Source: Schaalia sp. ZJ405 (GTDB taxonomy: Bacteria > Actinomycetota > Actinomycetes > Actinomycetales > Actinomycetaceae). From it: a stretch of DNA of 64,000 nucleotides. Position numbers and translations under genes: made by a program. The notes beneath the pieces were generated by a model. That model was not told the DNA's origin, made no database searches, and saw nothing but the letters and a program-made list of their open reading frames with translations. The stretch covers positions 930,001-994,000 of the forward strand of contig NZ_CP064952.1 in NCBI RefSeq assembly GCF_011038885.2, in the 5' to 3' direction. This document shows positions 51,452-60,962 of the stretch, piece by piece; within the stretch, counting starts at the first letter, position 1, and every line of letters begins with the position of its first letter.

Positions 51452-54151
51452 ATGACGAGTCTCAACAGTTTCGGAGCGCGCAGTGAACTCACCGTCGACG
51501 CCAAGAAGTACACGTATTTCAGGCTCGACGCGGTTGAGGGGCTCAATACGCTGCCCTACTCACTCAAAGTTCTCGCAGAAAACCTCCTGCGTACAGAAGA
51601 CGGCGCCAATGTCACCGCCGAGCAGATCACCGCATTGGCGAACTGGGACCCCCCCGCCCAACCAAACACAGAAATCCAATTCACCCCCGCACGCGTCGTC
51701 ATGCAAGACTTCACGGGCGTGCCCTGCATCGTTGATCTCGCGACCATGCGTGAGGCCGTTGCCGACCTCGGCGGCGACCCTACGCGGATTAACCCGCTCG
51801 CCCCGGCAGAAATGGTCATCGACCACTCCGTGCAGATCGACTCCTTTGGACTCACCCAGTCCTTGGAAGTCAATAAAGAACGCGAATACGAACGTAACGC
51901 CGAGCGCTACCAATTCCTGCGCTGGGGACAAGGAGCTTTCGAGAACTTCCGGGTTGTTCCCCCGGGCACCGGAATCGTTCACCAGGTCAACATCGAATAC
52001 CTGGCTCGCACGGTCTTCACCGAAACGACTGAAGACGGAACCGTCCTGGCATACCCCGACACCTGCGTGGGTACCGACTCACACACAACAATGGTCAACG
52101 GCCTTGGCGTGCTCGGATGGGGAGTCGGAGGAATCGAGGCCGAAGCCGCAATGCTTGGCCAACCTGTTTCCATGCTGATTCCCCGGGTCGTCGGCTTCAA
52201 GCTCACCGGATCAATCCCCGCGGGCGCAACCGCAACAGACGTTGTCCTGACAATCACTCAGATGCTTCGCCAGCACGGAGTTGTTGGAAAGTTCGTTGAA
52301 TTCTACGGTGAGAGCGTTGGCGAAGTGCCCCTGGCAAACCGCGCAACAATCGGCAACATGAGCCCCGAATTCGGCTCCACCGCGGCAATTTTCCCCATCG
52401 ACAATGTCACGTTGGACTACCTGCGCCTCACCGGTCGTTCCGAAGAATCGATCCGCGTTGTCGAGGAGTACGCCAAGGCGCAAGGGCTCTGGCATGATCC
52501 GTCGCGCGAAGCCCAGTACTCGGAGTACCTCGAACTTGACCTGTCAACGGTTGTGCCGTCAATTGCCGGCCCCAAGCGCCCCCAGGACCGTATCGAACTC
52601 ACGCGCGCGAAAGAATCCTTCCGTGAGGCCCTCCCAACGTATGCGCCGGGAGAATCAGGCGATGGTCGTGCACACAAAGTCACCCCTGTGACCCTTGCAG
52701 ATGGAACCCAGACGACGCTTGACCACGGAGCCGTCGCCATTGCCTCAATTACCTCGTGTACGAACACATCGAATCCCTCGGTCATGGTTGCCGCCGGAAT
52801 CCTCGCGCGCAACGCCGTTGCTCGCGGACTGACAACGAAACCGTGGGTGAAAACATCAACGGCACCCGGCTCTCAGGTCGTCACCGAATACTACGAGAAA
52901 GCCGGGCTGTGGCCGGCGCTGAACGCACTGGGCTTTAACGTCGTCGGATATGGGTGCACAACGTGCATCGGCAACTCCGGCCCTCTGCCCGCCGAAGTGT
53001 CCCAAGTGGTCAACGACGCTGATCTGGCAGTTGTCTCCGTCCTTTCTGGCAACAGAAACTTCGAGGGCCGGATCAATCCCGACGTCAAAATGAACTACCT
53101 TGCCTCGCCGCCCCTGGTCATTGCCTATGCCCTGGCCGGCACGATGGATTTCGATTTTGACACCGAACCCCTGGGACAAGACCCCGAAGGCAACGATGTT
53201 TTCCTTGCCGATATCTGGCCCGACGCTGACGAAGTTCAAGCAACGATCGATCAGACGATTGACCGGGAGATGTACACAACGGGATACGCCAATGTCTTCG
53301 CCGGTGATGAACGCTGGCAGGGCCTCGACACCCCCGACGGTGACATCTTTGCGTGGGATGACGCCTCAACCTACGTCCGCAAACCCCCATACTTCGACGG
53401 AATGGGCCTCGACCCCGAACCCGTCAGCGACATTCACGGGGCGCGTGTGCTGCTCAAGCTCGGTGACTCGGTGACCACAGACCACATTTCCCCTGCGGGA
53501 GCGTTCAAGGAAGACACACCTGCTGGACGTTACCTCCGTGAGCACGGCGTGGTTCGCAAGGACTTCAACTCCTACGGGTCCCGACGCGGAAACCACGAGG
53601 TGATGATCCGCGGAACATTCGCAAATATCCGTATCCGCAACGAAATGGTTCCCGGAGTTGAGGGCGGATTCACGAAAGACTTCACGCAGGAAGGTGCTCC
53701 AACTGTTGCGGTCTACGACGCGGCACAGGCATCCCTGAAAGCCGGGGTTCCGTTGGTTGTCCTCGGTGGGAAAGAATACGGTTCGGGGTCCTCGCGTGAC
53801 TGGGCAGCAAAGGGCACGTCGCTTCTGGGTGTCCGCGCTGTTATCACCGAGTCCTTTGAGCGTATTCACCGATCAAATCTCATCGGAATGGGAGTTCTTC
53901 CTCTGCAATTCCCCGAGGGAGAAACCCGCGATACTCTCGGCCTGACGGGAGATGAGGTTTTCGACATCACCGGTATTGAGGAACTCAACGAGGGACGCAC
54001 CCCGCGCACCGTTCATGTGACGGCGACGCGTCAAGGCGCAGAGCCCATCGAATTTGACGCTGTCGTGCGGATCGATACCCCCGGTGAGGCTGACTACTAC
54101 CGCAACGGAGGGATCCTCCAGTACGTGTTGCGTAACCTCGCGCGCAAGTAA
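51452..54151 (+). CDS. acnA: Aconitate hydratase A
   Basis: An 899-aa [4Fe-4S] enzyme of the TCA cycle that interconverts citrate and isocitrate. Cluster cysteines are in [11 protein letters not shown] and [13 protein letters not shown]; the substrate loop [21 protein letters not shown] and the C-terminal swivel domain ([19 protein letters not shown]) are present. Length matches AcnA. ATG 51452 is set by AGGGAGG 7 nt upstream; an upstream extension of 65 codons covers the repeat and palindrome and is unlikely. Flanked on both sides by the bipartite element. Confidence 0.97.
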   Translation: MTSLNSFGARSELTVDAKKYTYFRLDAVEGLNTLPYSLKVLAENLLRTEDGANVTAEQITALANWDPPAQPNTEIQFTPARVVMQDFTGVPCIVDLATMREAVADLGGDPTRINPLAPAEMVIDHSVQIDSFGLTQSLEVNKEREYERNAERYQFLRWGQGAFENFRVVPPGTGIVHQVNIEYLARTVFTETTEDGTVLAYPDTCVGTDSHTTMVNGLGVLGWGVGGIEAEAAMLGQPVSMLIPRVVGFKLTGSIPAGATATDVVLTITQMLRQHGVVGKFVEFYGESVGEVPLANRATIGNMSPEFGSTAAIFPIDNVTLDYLRLTGRSEESIRVVEEYAKAQGLWHDPSREAQYSEYLELDLSTVVPSIAGPKRPQDRIELTRAKESFREALPTYAPGESGDGRAHKVTPVTLADGTQTTLDHGAVAIASITSCTNTSNPSVMVAAGILARNAVARGLTTKPWVKTSTAPGSQVVTEYYEKAGLWPALNALGFNVVGYGCTTCIGNSGPLPAEVSQVVNDADLAVVSVLSGNRNFEGRINPDVKMNYLASPPLVIAYALAGTMDFDFDTEPLGQDPEGNDVFLADIWPDADEVQATIDQTIDREMYTTGYANVFAGDERWQGLDTPDGDIFAWDDASTYVRKPPYFDGMGLDPEPVSDIHGARVLLKLGDSVTTDHISPAGAFKEDTPAGRYLREHGVVRKDFNSYGSRRGNHEVMIRGTFANIRIRNEMVPGVEGGFTKDFTQEGAPTVAVYDAAQASLKAGVPLVVLGGKEYGSGSSRDWAAKGTSLLGVRAVITESFERIHRSNLIGMGVLPLQFPEGETRDTLGLTGDEVFDITGIEELNEGRTPRTVHVTATRQGAEPIEFDAVVRIDTPGEADYYRNGGILQYVLRNLARK

Positions 54152-54165
54152 GGAGATGTCGGGTT

Positions 54166-54190
54166 CCCCAGGCGCCTCGGCGTCCTGGGG
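54166..54190 (+). terminator. First hairpin after acnA
   Basis: CCCCAGG (54166-54172) pairs with CCTGGGG (54184-54190), with inner GCC/GGC pairs, starting 14 nt after the stop. Confidence 0.6.
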
Positions 54191-54214
54191 TGGGATCCGA
54201 TGATCAACGAGGAC

Positions 54215-54245
54215 GAGGCGGCGACCATCATCTGGTCGCCGCCTC
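54215..54245. terminator. Second hairpin between acnA and convergent kinase gene
   Basis: A perfect 13-bp stem (54215-54227 with 54233-54245) around TCATC. The left arm begins in a further partial copy of the ACGAGGACGAGG motif (54208-54218). Confidence 0.75.
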
Positions 54246-54300
54246 GCGCATATCGTCAAGACTCATCGGTGATGAGAAACGAGAGTGCGAGGACGCGGTT

Positions 54301-54341
54301 GCGGGGACAAAAGGTGCGAGGCAGCTCGTCCTCGTCCCCCC
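54301..54341 (-). repeat. Bipartite intergenic element, copy 3
   Basis: On the minus strand: GGGGGGACGAGGACGAG, a short spacer, then CGCACCTTTTGTCC. Same blocks and orientation as the copy at 51248-51278, so acnA is bracketed. It lies in the gap before the convergent kinase gene. Confidence 0.65.
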
Positions 54342-54391
54342 AAAACGCCGCGACGGAGTCAAGGTGAGTCGACGTGAGATCCCAGAAGAAC

Positions 54392-56431
54392 TTAGACGAC
54401 GTACAGAGCGATCGTTGAGCCTTTCCTCACCGAGGTCCCCGCATCTGGATCCGTGTAACGAGAGGTGCCGAAAACCCCTCCGAGAACGTTGTGAACTTCA
54501 ACTTTGAGTCCGGCGGCTTCGAGAATTGAGATTGCCTCGTCGCGCTGTTTACCGACAACGTTGGGAACAGTGACCAGTTCGGGGCCCTTGGAGACAACGT
54601 AGGACACGGTGTCTCCCCGGTGGAGCGTTGTTGCGGCCTCAGGTTCCTGACTGATGATCGTTCCCTCGGGGACCGTGTCGGAAAAAGCCTCCGAGGAGGA
54701 AGCCACGAGCCCCAGATCCTCAAGGGTCTTCTTCGCAGCGGAGGCTTCGGTTCCAACGATCTTGGGAACCCCGATTGGCTCACGGCCCTTCGAGAGGACG
54801 ATATCGATCGACGTGTCATGGGGGACAGAGGACTTCGCCTTCACCTTCTGGGAAATGACGTGTCCAGATTTCACGTCCTCTGAGTATTCCTCAGCGACGT
54901 TGCCGAGGACTAATCCCGCATCGGTGAGCGCGGTTGTTGCCTGCTGGCGGGTCTGACCGACAACATCGGGAACCACTTTCATGTCGACGCCTTTGGATGA
55001 CACAAGCCGGACGTCGGCCCGCTTATGAACGGGTGCTCCTCCCTCAGGGTCAGAGGTGATGATCTTTCCTTTGGGAACGTCATCGGAGAACTCCTCTTCG
55101 ATGACAACTCCGAGCCCCATAGCTTGAAGATCTGACTGCACGGCAGTGGTTGAACGCCCCGTTGTTTCGGGCATCGTCAAGTAGGAACCGGGTCCGTATT
55201 CGGACCACCACCACCAGCCCCCGAGGCTGGCAACGATGATGAGGATGATCAGGGCTGCGATGATCTTCGGTGCCCGCCGGCGGCGTCCCTTGCCCTCAGT
55301 GGCAACGGCGGACGTGGCCCCCGAAGCATGAACAACGGCTTGCGAGGTCGTCTGGATCTGAGCCGGCAAGTTTGCCGTGAGGGTGTCGACAACAATCGCT
55401 GTGGTTTTCGTGCCGGTCGATGGCATCGTGGACTCGGGTCGGTCGGCCCGGCGCTGGGCGATGTCATCAGGAATCGCTGCGATGACACGCTGCGTTGCGT
55501 CGATAGCATCTTGAGCACTGCCCAGGCGCTCGTTGGGATCACGGGCTGTGAGGGCGGCAACGAGGTCGTCGATTTCCCGTGGCAGCCAATCCACTTCAGC
55601 TGACGGTAGGGGAACGTCGTCGCTGACATGATGATGTGCGATCTGGAGAGGACTTTCACCAGCCCACGGAATACGTCCCGTGATCATTTCGACGAGCATG
55701 ATCCCCGCGGCATACAGGTCGGTACGGGCATCCGCGGTGTTTGAGGAAGCAACTTCTGGGGCGACGTAGGCAACGGTTCCCAGCATTGACCCGGTCGTTG
55801 ACATCGACACCTCGGATGCGGCGCGAGCAAGCCCGAAGTCTGTGACCTTGACGGTCCCTTCCGTGGGGACGAGAACATTTTCGGGCTTGATATCCCGGTG
55901 AATAACCCCAACGCGATGAGCAGCTCGGAGCGCTTCGAGGACATCACAGGTGTATCTCAGGGCCTGTTCAACGGTGAAAGTGCCTTGTGCAGTTAACAGC
56001 GAGCGCAGCGTTGTCCCATCAACAAGCTCCATGACAAGATACCCCTGCCCGTGAATGACTCCTTGGTCATAAACGGAGACAACTCCCGGGTGAAGGATTC
56101 GTGCGGCTGCCCGCGCCTCCCGCCGGAAACGCTGAACGAAATCAACGGATTCCGCAAGGTAGGGATGCATGACTTTGAGAGCGACGGGACGATCGAGGCG
56201 TTGATCGTGAGCGAGGTAAACCGTTGCCATTCCGCCACGTGCAATACGTGCGTCGATCGTATATCGGTTGTCAATGACCATTCCGATGAGAGGGTCAAGG
56301 ACTTGAGAGTCGTTGGTCGTGGCGTTTGTGGGTGCCTCCGTATTGAGATCACCCAGCTGCTGAGCCTGGTCAGCCTCGTGCATGCGAGTCGGGTCGGCAC
56401 CGCCTGGTGCGGAGGGAGGCAATGAAGTCAC
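54392..56431 (-). CDS. Serine/threonine protein kinase with four PASTA repeats (PknL/PknB type)
   Basis: A 679-aa membrane kinase. Cytosolic domain: YTIDARIARGGMATVYLAHDQ (glycine loop), VALKVMH (Lys), HRDIKPENVLV (catalytic loop) and VTDFGLARA (DFG). A juxtamembrane basic stretch (KGRRRRAPK) precedes one helix (IIAALIILIIVASLGGWWWW). Outside are four PASTA repeats, e.g. VPDVVGQTRQQATTALTDAGL and VPNVVGKQRDEAISILEAAGL, which bind peptidoglycan fragments. It lies beside an Rv2175c-like gene and a prenyl synthase gene, the mycobacterial pknL neighbourhood. Likely couples wall status to division or growth. The start could be GTG 56431 or ATG 56383. Confidence 0.93.
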   Translation of the reverse strand: MTSLPPSAPGGADPTRMHEADQAQQLGDLNTEAPTNATTNDSQVLDPLIGMVIDNRYTIDARIARGGMATVYLAHDQRLDRPVALKVMHPYLAESVDFVQRFRREARAAARILHPGVVSVYDQGVIHGQGYLVMELVDGTTLRSLLTAQGTFTVEQALRYTCDVLEALRAAHRVGVIHRDIKPENVLVPTEGTVKVTDFGLARAASEVSMSTTGSMLGTVAYVAPEVASSNTADARTDLYAAGIMLVEMITGRIPWAGESPLQIAHHHVSDDVPLPSAEVDWLPREIDDLVAALTARDPNERLGSAQDAIDATQRVIAAIPDDIAQRRADRPESTMPSTGTKTTAIVVDTLTANLPAQIQTTSQAVVHASGATSAVATEGKGRRRRAPKIIAALIILIIVASLGGWWWWSEYGPGSYLTMPETTGRSTTAVQSDLQAMGLGVVIEEEFSDDVPKGKIITSDPEGGAPVHKRADVRLVSSKGVDMKVVPDVVGQTRQQATTALTDAGLVLGNVAEEYSEDVKSGHVISQKVKAKSSVPHDTSIDIVLSKGREPIGVPKIVGTEASAAKKTLEDLGLVASSSEAFSDTVPEGTIISQEPEAATTLHRGDTVSYVVSKGPELVTVPNVVGKQRDEAISILEAAGLKVEVHNVLGGVFGTSRYTDPDAGTSVRKGSTIALYVV

Positions 56432-56652
56432 TCTCGGATTCTATGGGAGGAATACCCACTCAAGCCTGTGGAATCTCGGCGTGCCTGGATGCCTGCGCTG
56501 GCTGAGCGCCTATTCACGTGTGTGTTCGAGGTGACCCTGTGGGTGAAAATCTTCCGGGTTCCCCCGTGGATCCCCGTCTACCCGCAAGGTCAAGGGTGGG
56601 CGTCTGTGAGGCTCGCATCCAGGCATATCCGTGAGTGGTTTAGGCTTGAGTC

Positions 56653-57003
56653 ATGTGTGAATCGTCTTCGTTCCTGTCCTATGAAGAAGTTGCCCGCAAA
56701 CTGGGGATCGAACCCAGACGCATCAAGCAGCTGATTCGTGATCGTCAGCTTTTCTCCGTCATTAACGAGGACGGAGACCGCGTGATCCCAGCGGAAATCA
56801 TCGTCAAGGGGGAGAATGGCTGGGAACCCCTTTTCGATCTCCCCGGCACTCTCACTCTGCTGTCCGACGATGGTTTCACCCAAGAAGAGGCCGTTGCCTG
56901 GCTGTACTCAGTGCAGGACGAACTCGGTGAACGTCCCATCGATGCGCTTGTTGCGGGGCGTCATCATCGGGTGAATGCCATCGCCTCAACGCTTGCCTTC
57001 TAA
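56653..57003 (+). CDS. Rv2175c-like DNA-binding protein
   Basis: A 116-aa predicted winged-helix protein (LSYEEVARKLGIEPRRIKQLIRDRQLFSVINEDGDRVIPAEIIV). In M. tuberculosis the homologue Rv2175c binds DNA and is phosphorylated by PknL; here too it is divergent from the kinase gene. The C-terminal half (LLSDDGFTQEEAVAWLYSVQDELGERPIDALVAGRHHRVNAIASTLAF) is the family's characteristic tail. GTG or ATG starts are close together; ATG 56653 used. Confidence 0.82.
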   Translation: MCESSSFLSYEEVARKLGIEPRRIKQLIRDRQLFSVINEDGDRVIPAEIIVKGENGWEPLFDLPGTLTLLSDDGFTQEEAVAWLYSVQDELGERPIDALVAGRHHRVNAIASTLAF

Positions 57004-57011
57004 GACGCTGA

Positions 57012-57047
57012 CTTCTCCGCTCGCTGTCATTGACACCGGCGGGGAAG
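57012..57047. terminator. Possible bidirectional terminator
   Basis: CTTCTCCGC (57012-57020) pairs with GCGGGGAAG (57039-57047) with one U-G pair, in the gap between two convergent genes. Confidence 0.4.
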
Positions 57048-57055
57048 CTGAGCGC

Positions 57056-58156
57056 CTACTTGACTCGGTCGGTGAGGATCTGTGCCAGGTCATGCAGATC
57101 CTCAGTGATTGATTCACAGAGGTCCGCGGCGTCGAGGAGCCTGTCTCCCTCATCAACGAGTGCAGCGATTTCACGCTCATGGTCGGCTTGCCCATAGGTC
57201 GCCACAACTTCTTGCGCTAAGGAGATGTCGGTGGCGTTCGCCTGGGCATTTCCTAGGACATTGACGAGGACGCCTCTGGCCCTCACCGGGGCTTTGGCCC
57301 AGGTGAGGGCCAAGAGCACCGTGCGTTTTCCTTCGCGCAGATCATCGCCGGAGGGTTTTCCGGTGACGGAGGGATCCCCAAAGACTCCGAGCACATCGTC
57401 ACGTAGTTGGAAGGCAATCCCCCAGGGAGTGAGGATGGAATCCATGAGGGAGACCGCCGAGTCGGAAGCTCCCGCGGCAAGCGCACCCAGAGCAGCTGGA
57501 TGCACGATCGAGTAGCGCGCAGACTTATGAACAATGACTCGACGGGCTTCCTGCGCTGATATTGCGAAGGAATCTTCGGGGTTGAGGGGGAGCTGCTCGG
57601 AGCGCAGATCAAGGAACTGCCCGGCAGCAACTTCCGCATGCATCGTGGTGAAGCGATCCATGAGACGCTGTGCATGTGTTGGTCGAAGACTGCGACACTG
57701 TGCGTGCAGTGCGCGCTCAGCGGCGGAAAAGAGGAAATCGCCCACGAGGATTGCCCCGGACTGTCCGAATTCCTCGGCTGAACCAACCCATCCGTTGTTT
57801 CGGTGCGTGCCCGCGAGCCGTTGGTGAGTTGTTGCGGCGCCTCGTCGTGTGAACGCGTGATCGATGATGTCGTCGTGAACTAATGCGGAAGCCTGATACA
57901 GCTCAAGTGCCGCTGCGAGATTATTCACCTCTACCAAGCGAGCGTCGTCGTCCTCGTCCTCGGCAAGAGATGCTCCGAGAAAGGCCAGGAGCCCGCGGAA
58001 CTTCTTTCCTCCGCTGATTGCCGCGCGCACCGAGTCAGCGAAATCGGCATCGACAACTCCCGTGGGGAGCGAACGAATGGTCTGATCAAGGGCACAGTGA
58101 GTTGCTGAATCGATGAGCGTGGCTTGGGTGGCGAAGCGTTCGCGAAGGGCAGTCAT
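57056..58156 (-). CDS. Polyprenyl diphosphate synthase (IdsA-like)
   Basis: A 366-aa trans-prenyltransferase making a short or medium prenyl diphosphate for lipids or menaquinone. First Asp-rich motif ALVHDDIIDHAFTRRG, second QLRDDVLGVFGDP, with GKKFRG and GKRTVLLALTWA also present. The longer frame to 58201 would include part of a direct repeat; ATG 58156 (MTALRERF) gives a more usual start, though no clear ribosome binding site precedes either. Gene order (kinase, Rv2175c-like, prenyl synthase) matches mycobacteria. Chain length cannot be read off reliably. Confidence 0.9.
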   Translation of the reverse strand: MTALRERFATQATLIDSATHCALDQTIRSLPTGVVDADFADSVRAAISGGKKFRGLLAFLGASLAEDEDDDARLVEVNNLAAALELYQASALVHDDIIDHAFTRRGAATTHQRLAGTHRNNGWVGSAEEFGQSGAILVGDFLFSAAERALHAQCRSLRPTHAQRLMDRFTTMHAEVAAGQFLDLRSEQLPLNPEDSFAISAQEARRVIVHKSARYSIVHPAALGALAAGASDSAVSLMDSILTPWGIAFQLRDDVLGVFGDPSVTGKPSGDDLREGKRTVLLALTWAKAPVRARGVLVNVLGNAQANATDISLAQEVVATYGQADHEREIAALVDEGDRLLDAADLCESITEDLHDLAQILTDRVK

Positions 58157-58175
58157 GGGGGAGAGCCTAGTGCGT

Positions 58176-58266
58176 CTGGGAGTGAATGTGCGAACCATCA
58201 CGGAATAACTTGTCGTGAGAGTCGTTGTATGGAGTGTGCCTGGGAGTGGCTGTGTGAACCATCACG
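58176..58266. repeat. 27-bp direct repeats upstream of sigA
   Basis: Copies at 58176-58202 and 58240-58266 (CTGGGAGTG...GAACCATCACG) differ at three positions and are 64 bp apart, in the divergent region between the prenyl synthase and sigA genes. Confidence 0.65.
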
Positions 58267-58300
58267 AAGAGGATTGACGGCGCAGAGAGTCAAAACTGGG

Positions 58301-58329
58301 CAGGCAAAAGGAATGAGTCCGATTATAAT
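58301..58329 (+). promoter_or_regulatory. sigA promoter (-10 TATAAT)
   Basis: A perfect TATAAT lies at 58324-58329, 64 nt before the sigA start. The -35 at 17-nt spacing (CAGGCA, 58301-58306) is poor, so an activator may help; the direct repeats upstream are candidates. Confidence 0.55.
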
Positions 58330-58393
58330 AGAACGCAGTTTGCCGTAACCGCTGGTTCGGCAGTAGGCCAGTCCCCCCACGAAAGGCACAGGT

Positions 58394-60295
58394 GTGAGTG
58401 CATCTCGCGCTGTAGGCACGACTCTTCGTAAAAGTACCACTGAAAATGCTGATCAAGTGACAAAAGAAACCGCGAAAAAGACTCAAGCGAAGGCAGGCGC
58501 GAAAGCCCCTGCGTCCGCCCGGAAGACCACGCCATCTCGTGCACGCAAAACAGCGCAGAGTGACGCGGACACAGCGGCGGTGAAGAGTTCTGCCACGAAG
58601 AAGTCCTCCACGGCAACGAAGACCTCTGCGAAGTCTTCTGCACGCACCTCGCAGAAGAAAGCCGATGAGGTGAAGACGTCGACCGCGTCGAAGGGCCGCA
58701 CAGCACAGAGCCGGACCTTGACGAAGGCAACGAAGTCAGCAGACGCTGCACCGACGACAGATCAGGCCGCGAGCAGCTCCGACTCGGCGCAGTCATCGCC
58801 CACGAAGAAGACGGCTACTCGTCAGACGGCAACGAAGAAGAAGGCAGCTCCGGCGAAGAAGACCGCTGCAGCAAAGAAGACTGCGTCAGCAAAGAAAGCG
58901 GCTTCACCAAAGAAGTCATCGACGGCGAAGACGGCGGCGGAGCCCGAGGCGAAGGCTGCGAAGACGAAGGAAAGCTCGTCAGCAACAAAGACGGCGTCAT
59001 CAAAGAAATCGTCGACGGCGAAGAAGACTGCCTCAGCTTCAGCGAAGAAACCCCGGACCTCGCGTGCGCGGGCAGCAGAAAAGGCTGCGCCAACAGAGGA
59101 AACGGAACGTCCGATCCTCGAGGCAGATGAGGATATCGAACAGGAAGACCTCGACCTCGTCGAAGAAGATCTTGACGATACGGATGTCGATGTGGCCGAC
59201 GAGAACGACCCGTCCGACGAGGGAGACGATGACGCAGAAGACGGCGACGATGACCCGTCTAAGGCTGAAGAAGGTGCCGCGCTGCGTGAACGGACGTCCT
59301 CGGGAATCCAGGTAAAAGGCAGCTTCGTTGTTTCCGATTCCGATGAAACCGACGAACCTGTTCAGCAGGTGACGGTTGCAGGAGCCACCACGGACCCTGT
59401 GAAGGATTACCTCAAGCAGATCGGCAAGGTGTCCCTGCTCAATGCGGAACAAGAGGTCGATCTTGCCCGTCGCATCGAGGCGGGTCTTTACGCTGAGTAC
59501 AAGCTGAAGAACGAGGCCGACCAGATGACCTCGAAGGAGCGACGGGAACTCCATTTCCTCGCTCAAGACGGCCAACAGGCGAAGAATCACCTGCTTGAAG
59601 CGAACCTGCGTCTTGTTGTGTCGCTTGCTAAGCGCTACACGGGACGAGGGATGCAGTTCCTTGACCTCATTCAGGAAGGGAACCTCGGGCTCATTCGTGC
59701 GGTCGAAAAATTTGACTACACGAAGGGATATAAGTTCTCAACGTACGCAACCTGGTGGATCCGTCAGGCAATTACCCGCGCTATGGCAGACCAGGCGCGC
59801 ACGATCCGCATCCCGGTTCACATGGTCGAAGTCATTAACAAGCTCGCGCGCGTTCAACGTCAGATGCTTCAAGATCTGGGACGCGAACCCACGCCCGAGG
59901 AGCTTGCAAAGGAACTCGACATGACAGCCGAGAAGGTTGTCGAGGTTCAGAAGTACGGCAGAGAACCGATTTCCCTGCACACTCCTCTGGGAGAAGACGG
60001 CGATTCGGAATTCGGTGACCTCATCGAAGATTCCGAAGCAATCGTCCCCGCGGATGCCGTGTCCTTCACTTTGCTTCAAGAGCAGCTCCACCATGTTCTT
60101 GACACGCTGTCTGAACGTGAAGCGGGTGTTGTGTCGATGCGCTTTGGTCTGGGTGATGGTCAACCCAAGACCCTCGATGAAATCGGCAAAGTGTACGGCG
60201 TAACCCGCGAGAGGATTCGTCAGATCGAGTCGAAGACGATGTCGAAACTTCGCCACCCGTCACGTTCGCAGGTACTGCGCGACTATCTCGACTGA
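58394..60295 (+). CDS. sigA: Primary sigma factor SigA/RpoD
   Basis: A 633-aa housekeeping sigma. Regions 1.2 ([36 protein letters not shown]), 2 ([73 protein letters not shown]), 3 and 4 ([50 protein letters not shown]) are all intact. The first ~230 residues are Lys/Ala/Thr/Ser-rich low-complexity repeats ([17 protein letters not shown] type), like the tails of histone-like proteins, then an acidic stretch (about residues 240-300). GTG start, GAAAGG 7 nt upstream. TATAAT lies 64 nt upstream. Confidence 0.97.
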   Translation: MSASRAVGTTLRKSTTENADQVTKETAKKTQAKAGAKAPASARKTTPSRARKTAQSDADTAAVKSSATKKSSTATKTSAKSSARTSQKKADEVKTSTASKGRTAQSRTLTKATKSADAAPTTDQAASSSDSAQSSPTKKTATRQTATKKKAAPAKKTAAAKKTASAKKAASPKKSSTAKTAAEPEAKAAKTKESSSATKTASSKKSSTAKKTASASAKKPRTSRARAAEKAAPTEETERPILEADEDIEQEDLDLVEEDLDDTDVDVADENDPSDEGDDDAEDGDDDPSKAEEGAALRERTSSGIQVKGSFVVSDSDETDEPVQQVTVAGATTDPVKDYLKQIGKVSLLNAEQEVDLARRIEAGLYAEYKLKNEADQMTSKERRELHFLAQDGQQAKNHLLEANLRLVVSLAKRYTGRGMQFLDLIQEGNLGLIRAVEKFDYTKGYKFSTYATWWIRQAITRAMADQARTIRIPVHMVEVINKLARVQRQMLQDLGREPTPEELAKELDMTAEKVVEVQKYGREPISLHTPLGEDGDSEFGDLIEDSEAIVPADAVSFTLLQEQLHHVLDTLSEREAGVVSMRFGLGDGQPKTLDEIGKVYGVTRERIRQIESKTMSKLRHPSRSQVLRDYLD

Positions 60296-60305
60296 AAGTG
60301 TCGAT

Positions 60306-60350
60306 CGACGTCCGCCTCGGCTCATGCTCCGGGGCGGACGTTCGTCTTTT
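60306..60350 (+). terminator. Intrinsic terminator after sigA
   Basis: ACGTCCGCC (60308-60316) pairs with GGCGGACGT (60333-60341), with inner CGG/CCG pairs, followed by TTCGTCTTTTCTTCC. This is the one hairpin in the window with a clear T-rich tail. Confidence 0.85.
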
Positions 60351-60458
60351 CTTCCTGAGGATCCTGCGATCAACGACGTGAGAGACCTCATGATCACGAA
60401 GAGATATAGGCGCGTGTGCCACACAGATATTTCAGGAGCTAAGACGGAAAATCACACT

Positions 60459-60845
60459 ATGGTCGAAGGTCTTGCGGTGATGATTGTGACAATGGTGGTT
60501 GTCCTGGGAATTGGCGTGGCTGTTGTTGTCGGTCTTGCGCTGATCAGGCGACCTGCCCAGTCATGGCAAGAACATCTCCGTGAGGAAAATGCGCGCTTGC
60601 GCGCGGAAAACCGTCACGAATCCACCACAAGCACCGAGGTTTCCCCGACACTGGCCAATTTCTTCGATGTCTTTGAGCAGTCATCCACTACGGGATCGGC
60701 GTATTTTGATGCCGACACCCTCCCGGGCATTGAACGAATTGACAGCATCACAGATAAATTCGAGCAGAGAAAAGAACAGCGCCGGAATCGGGCGACCGCC
60801 TCGGACTCGCACACGGAATTGAATCCGGGTGGTTCCAACGACTAG
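60459..60845 (+). CDS. Small single-pass membrane protein of unknown function
   Basis: A 128-aa protein with an N-terminal transmembrane helix (MVEGLAVMIVTMVVVLGIGVAVVVGLALI), a short helical segment (SWQEHLREENARLRAENRHES, coiled-coil-like) and a polar tail. Not recognised. ATG 60459 puts the helix at the N-terminus; an upstream ATG (60390) is possible. It lies between sigA and ftsY, perhaps a local membrane component, but nothing links it to secretion. Confidence 0.55.
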   Translation: MVEGLAVMIVTMVVVLGIGVAVVVGLALIRRPAQSWQEHLREENARLRAENRHESTTSTEVSPTLANFFDVFEQSSTTGSAYFDADTLPGIERIDSITDKFEQRKEQRRNRATASDSHTELNPGGSND

Positions 60846-60962
60846 GGGATTGTGCTTACCCCGGTCGAAGCTGTGCTCGTTGAGAGCGATGGTGTTTCCC
60901 GGACGTAACGGAATCTGGTCACCCCTTTGCTTGCTGCGTCGACAATAGGCGATGATGGACTC

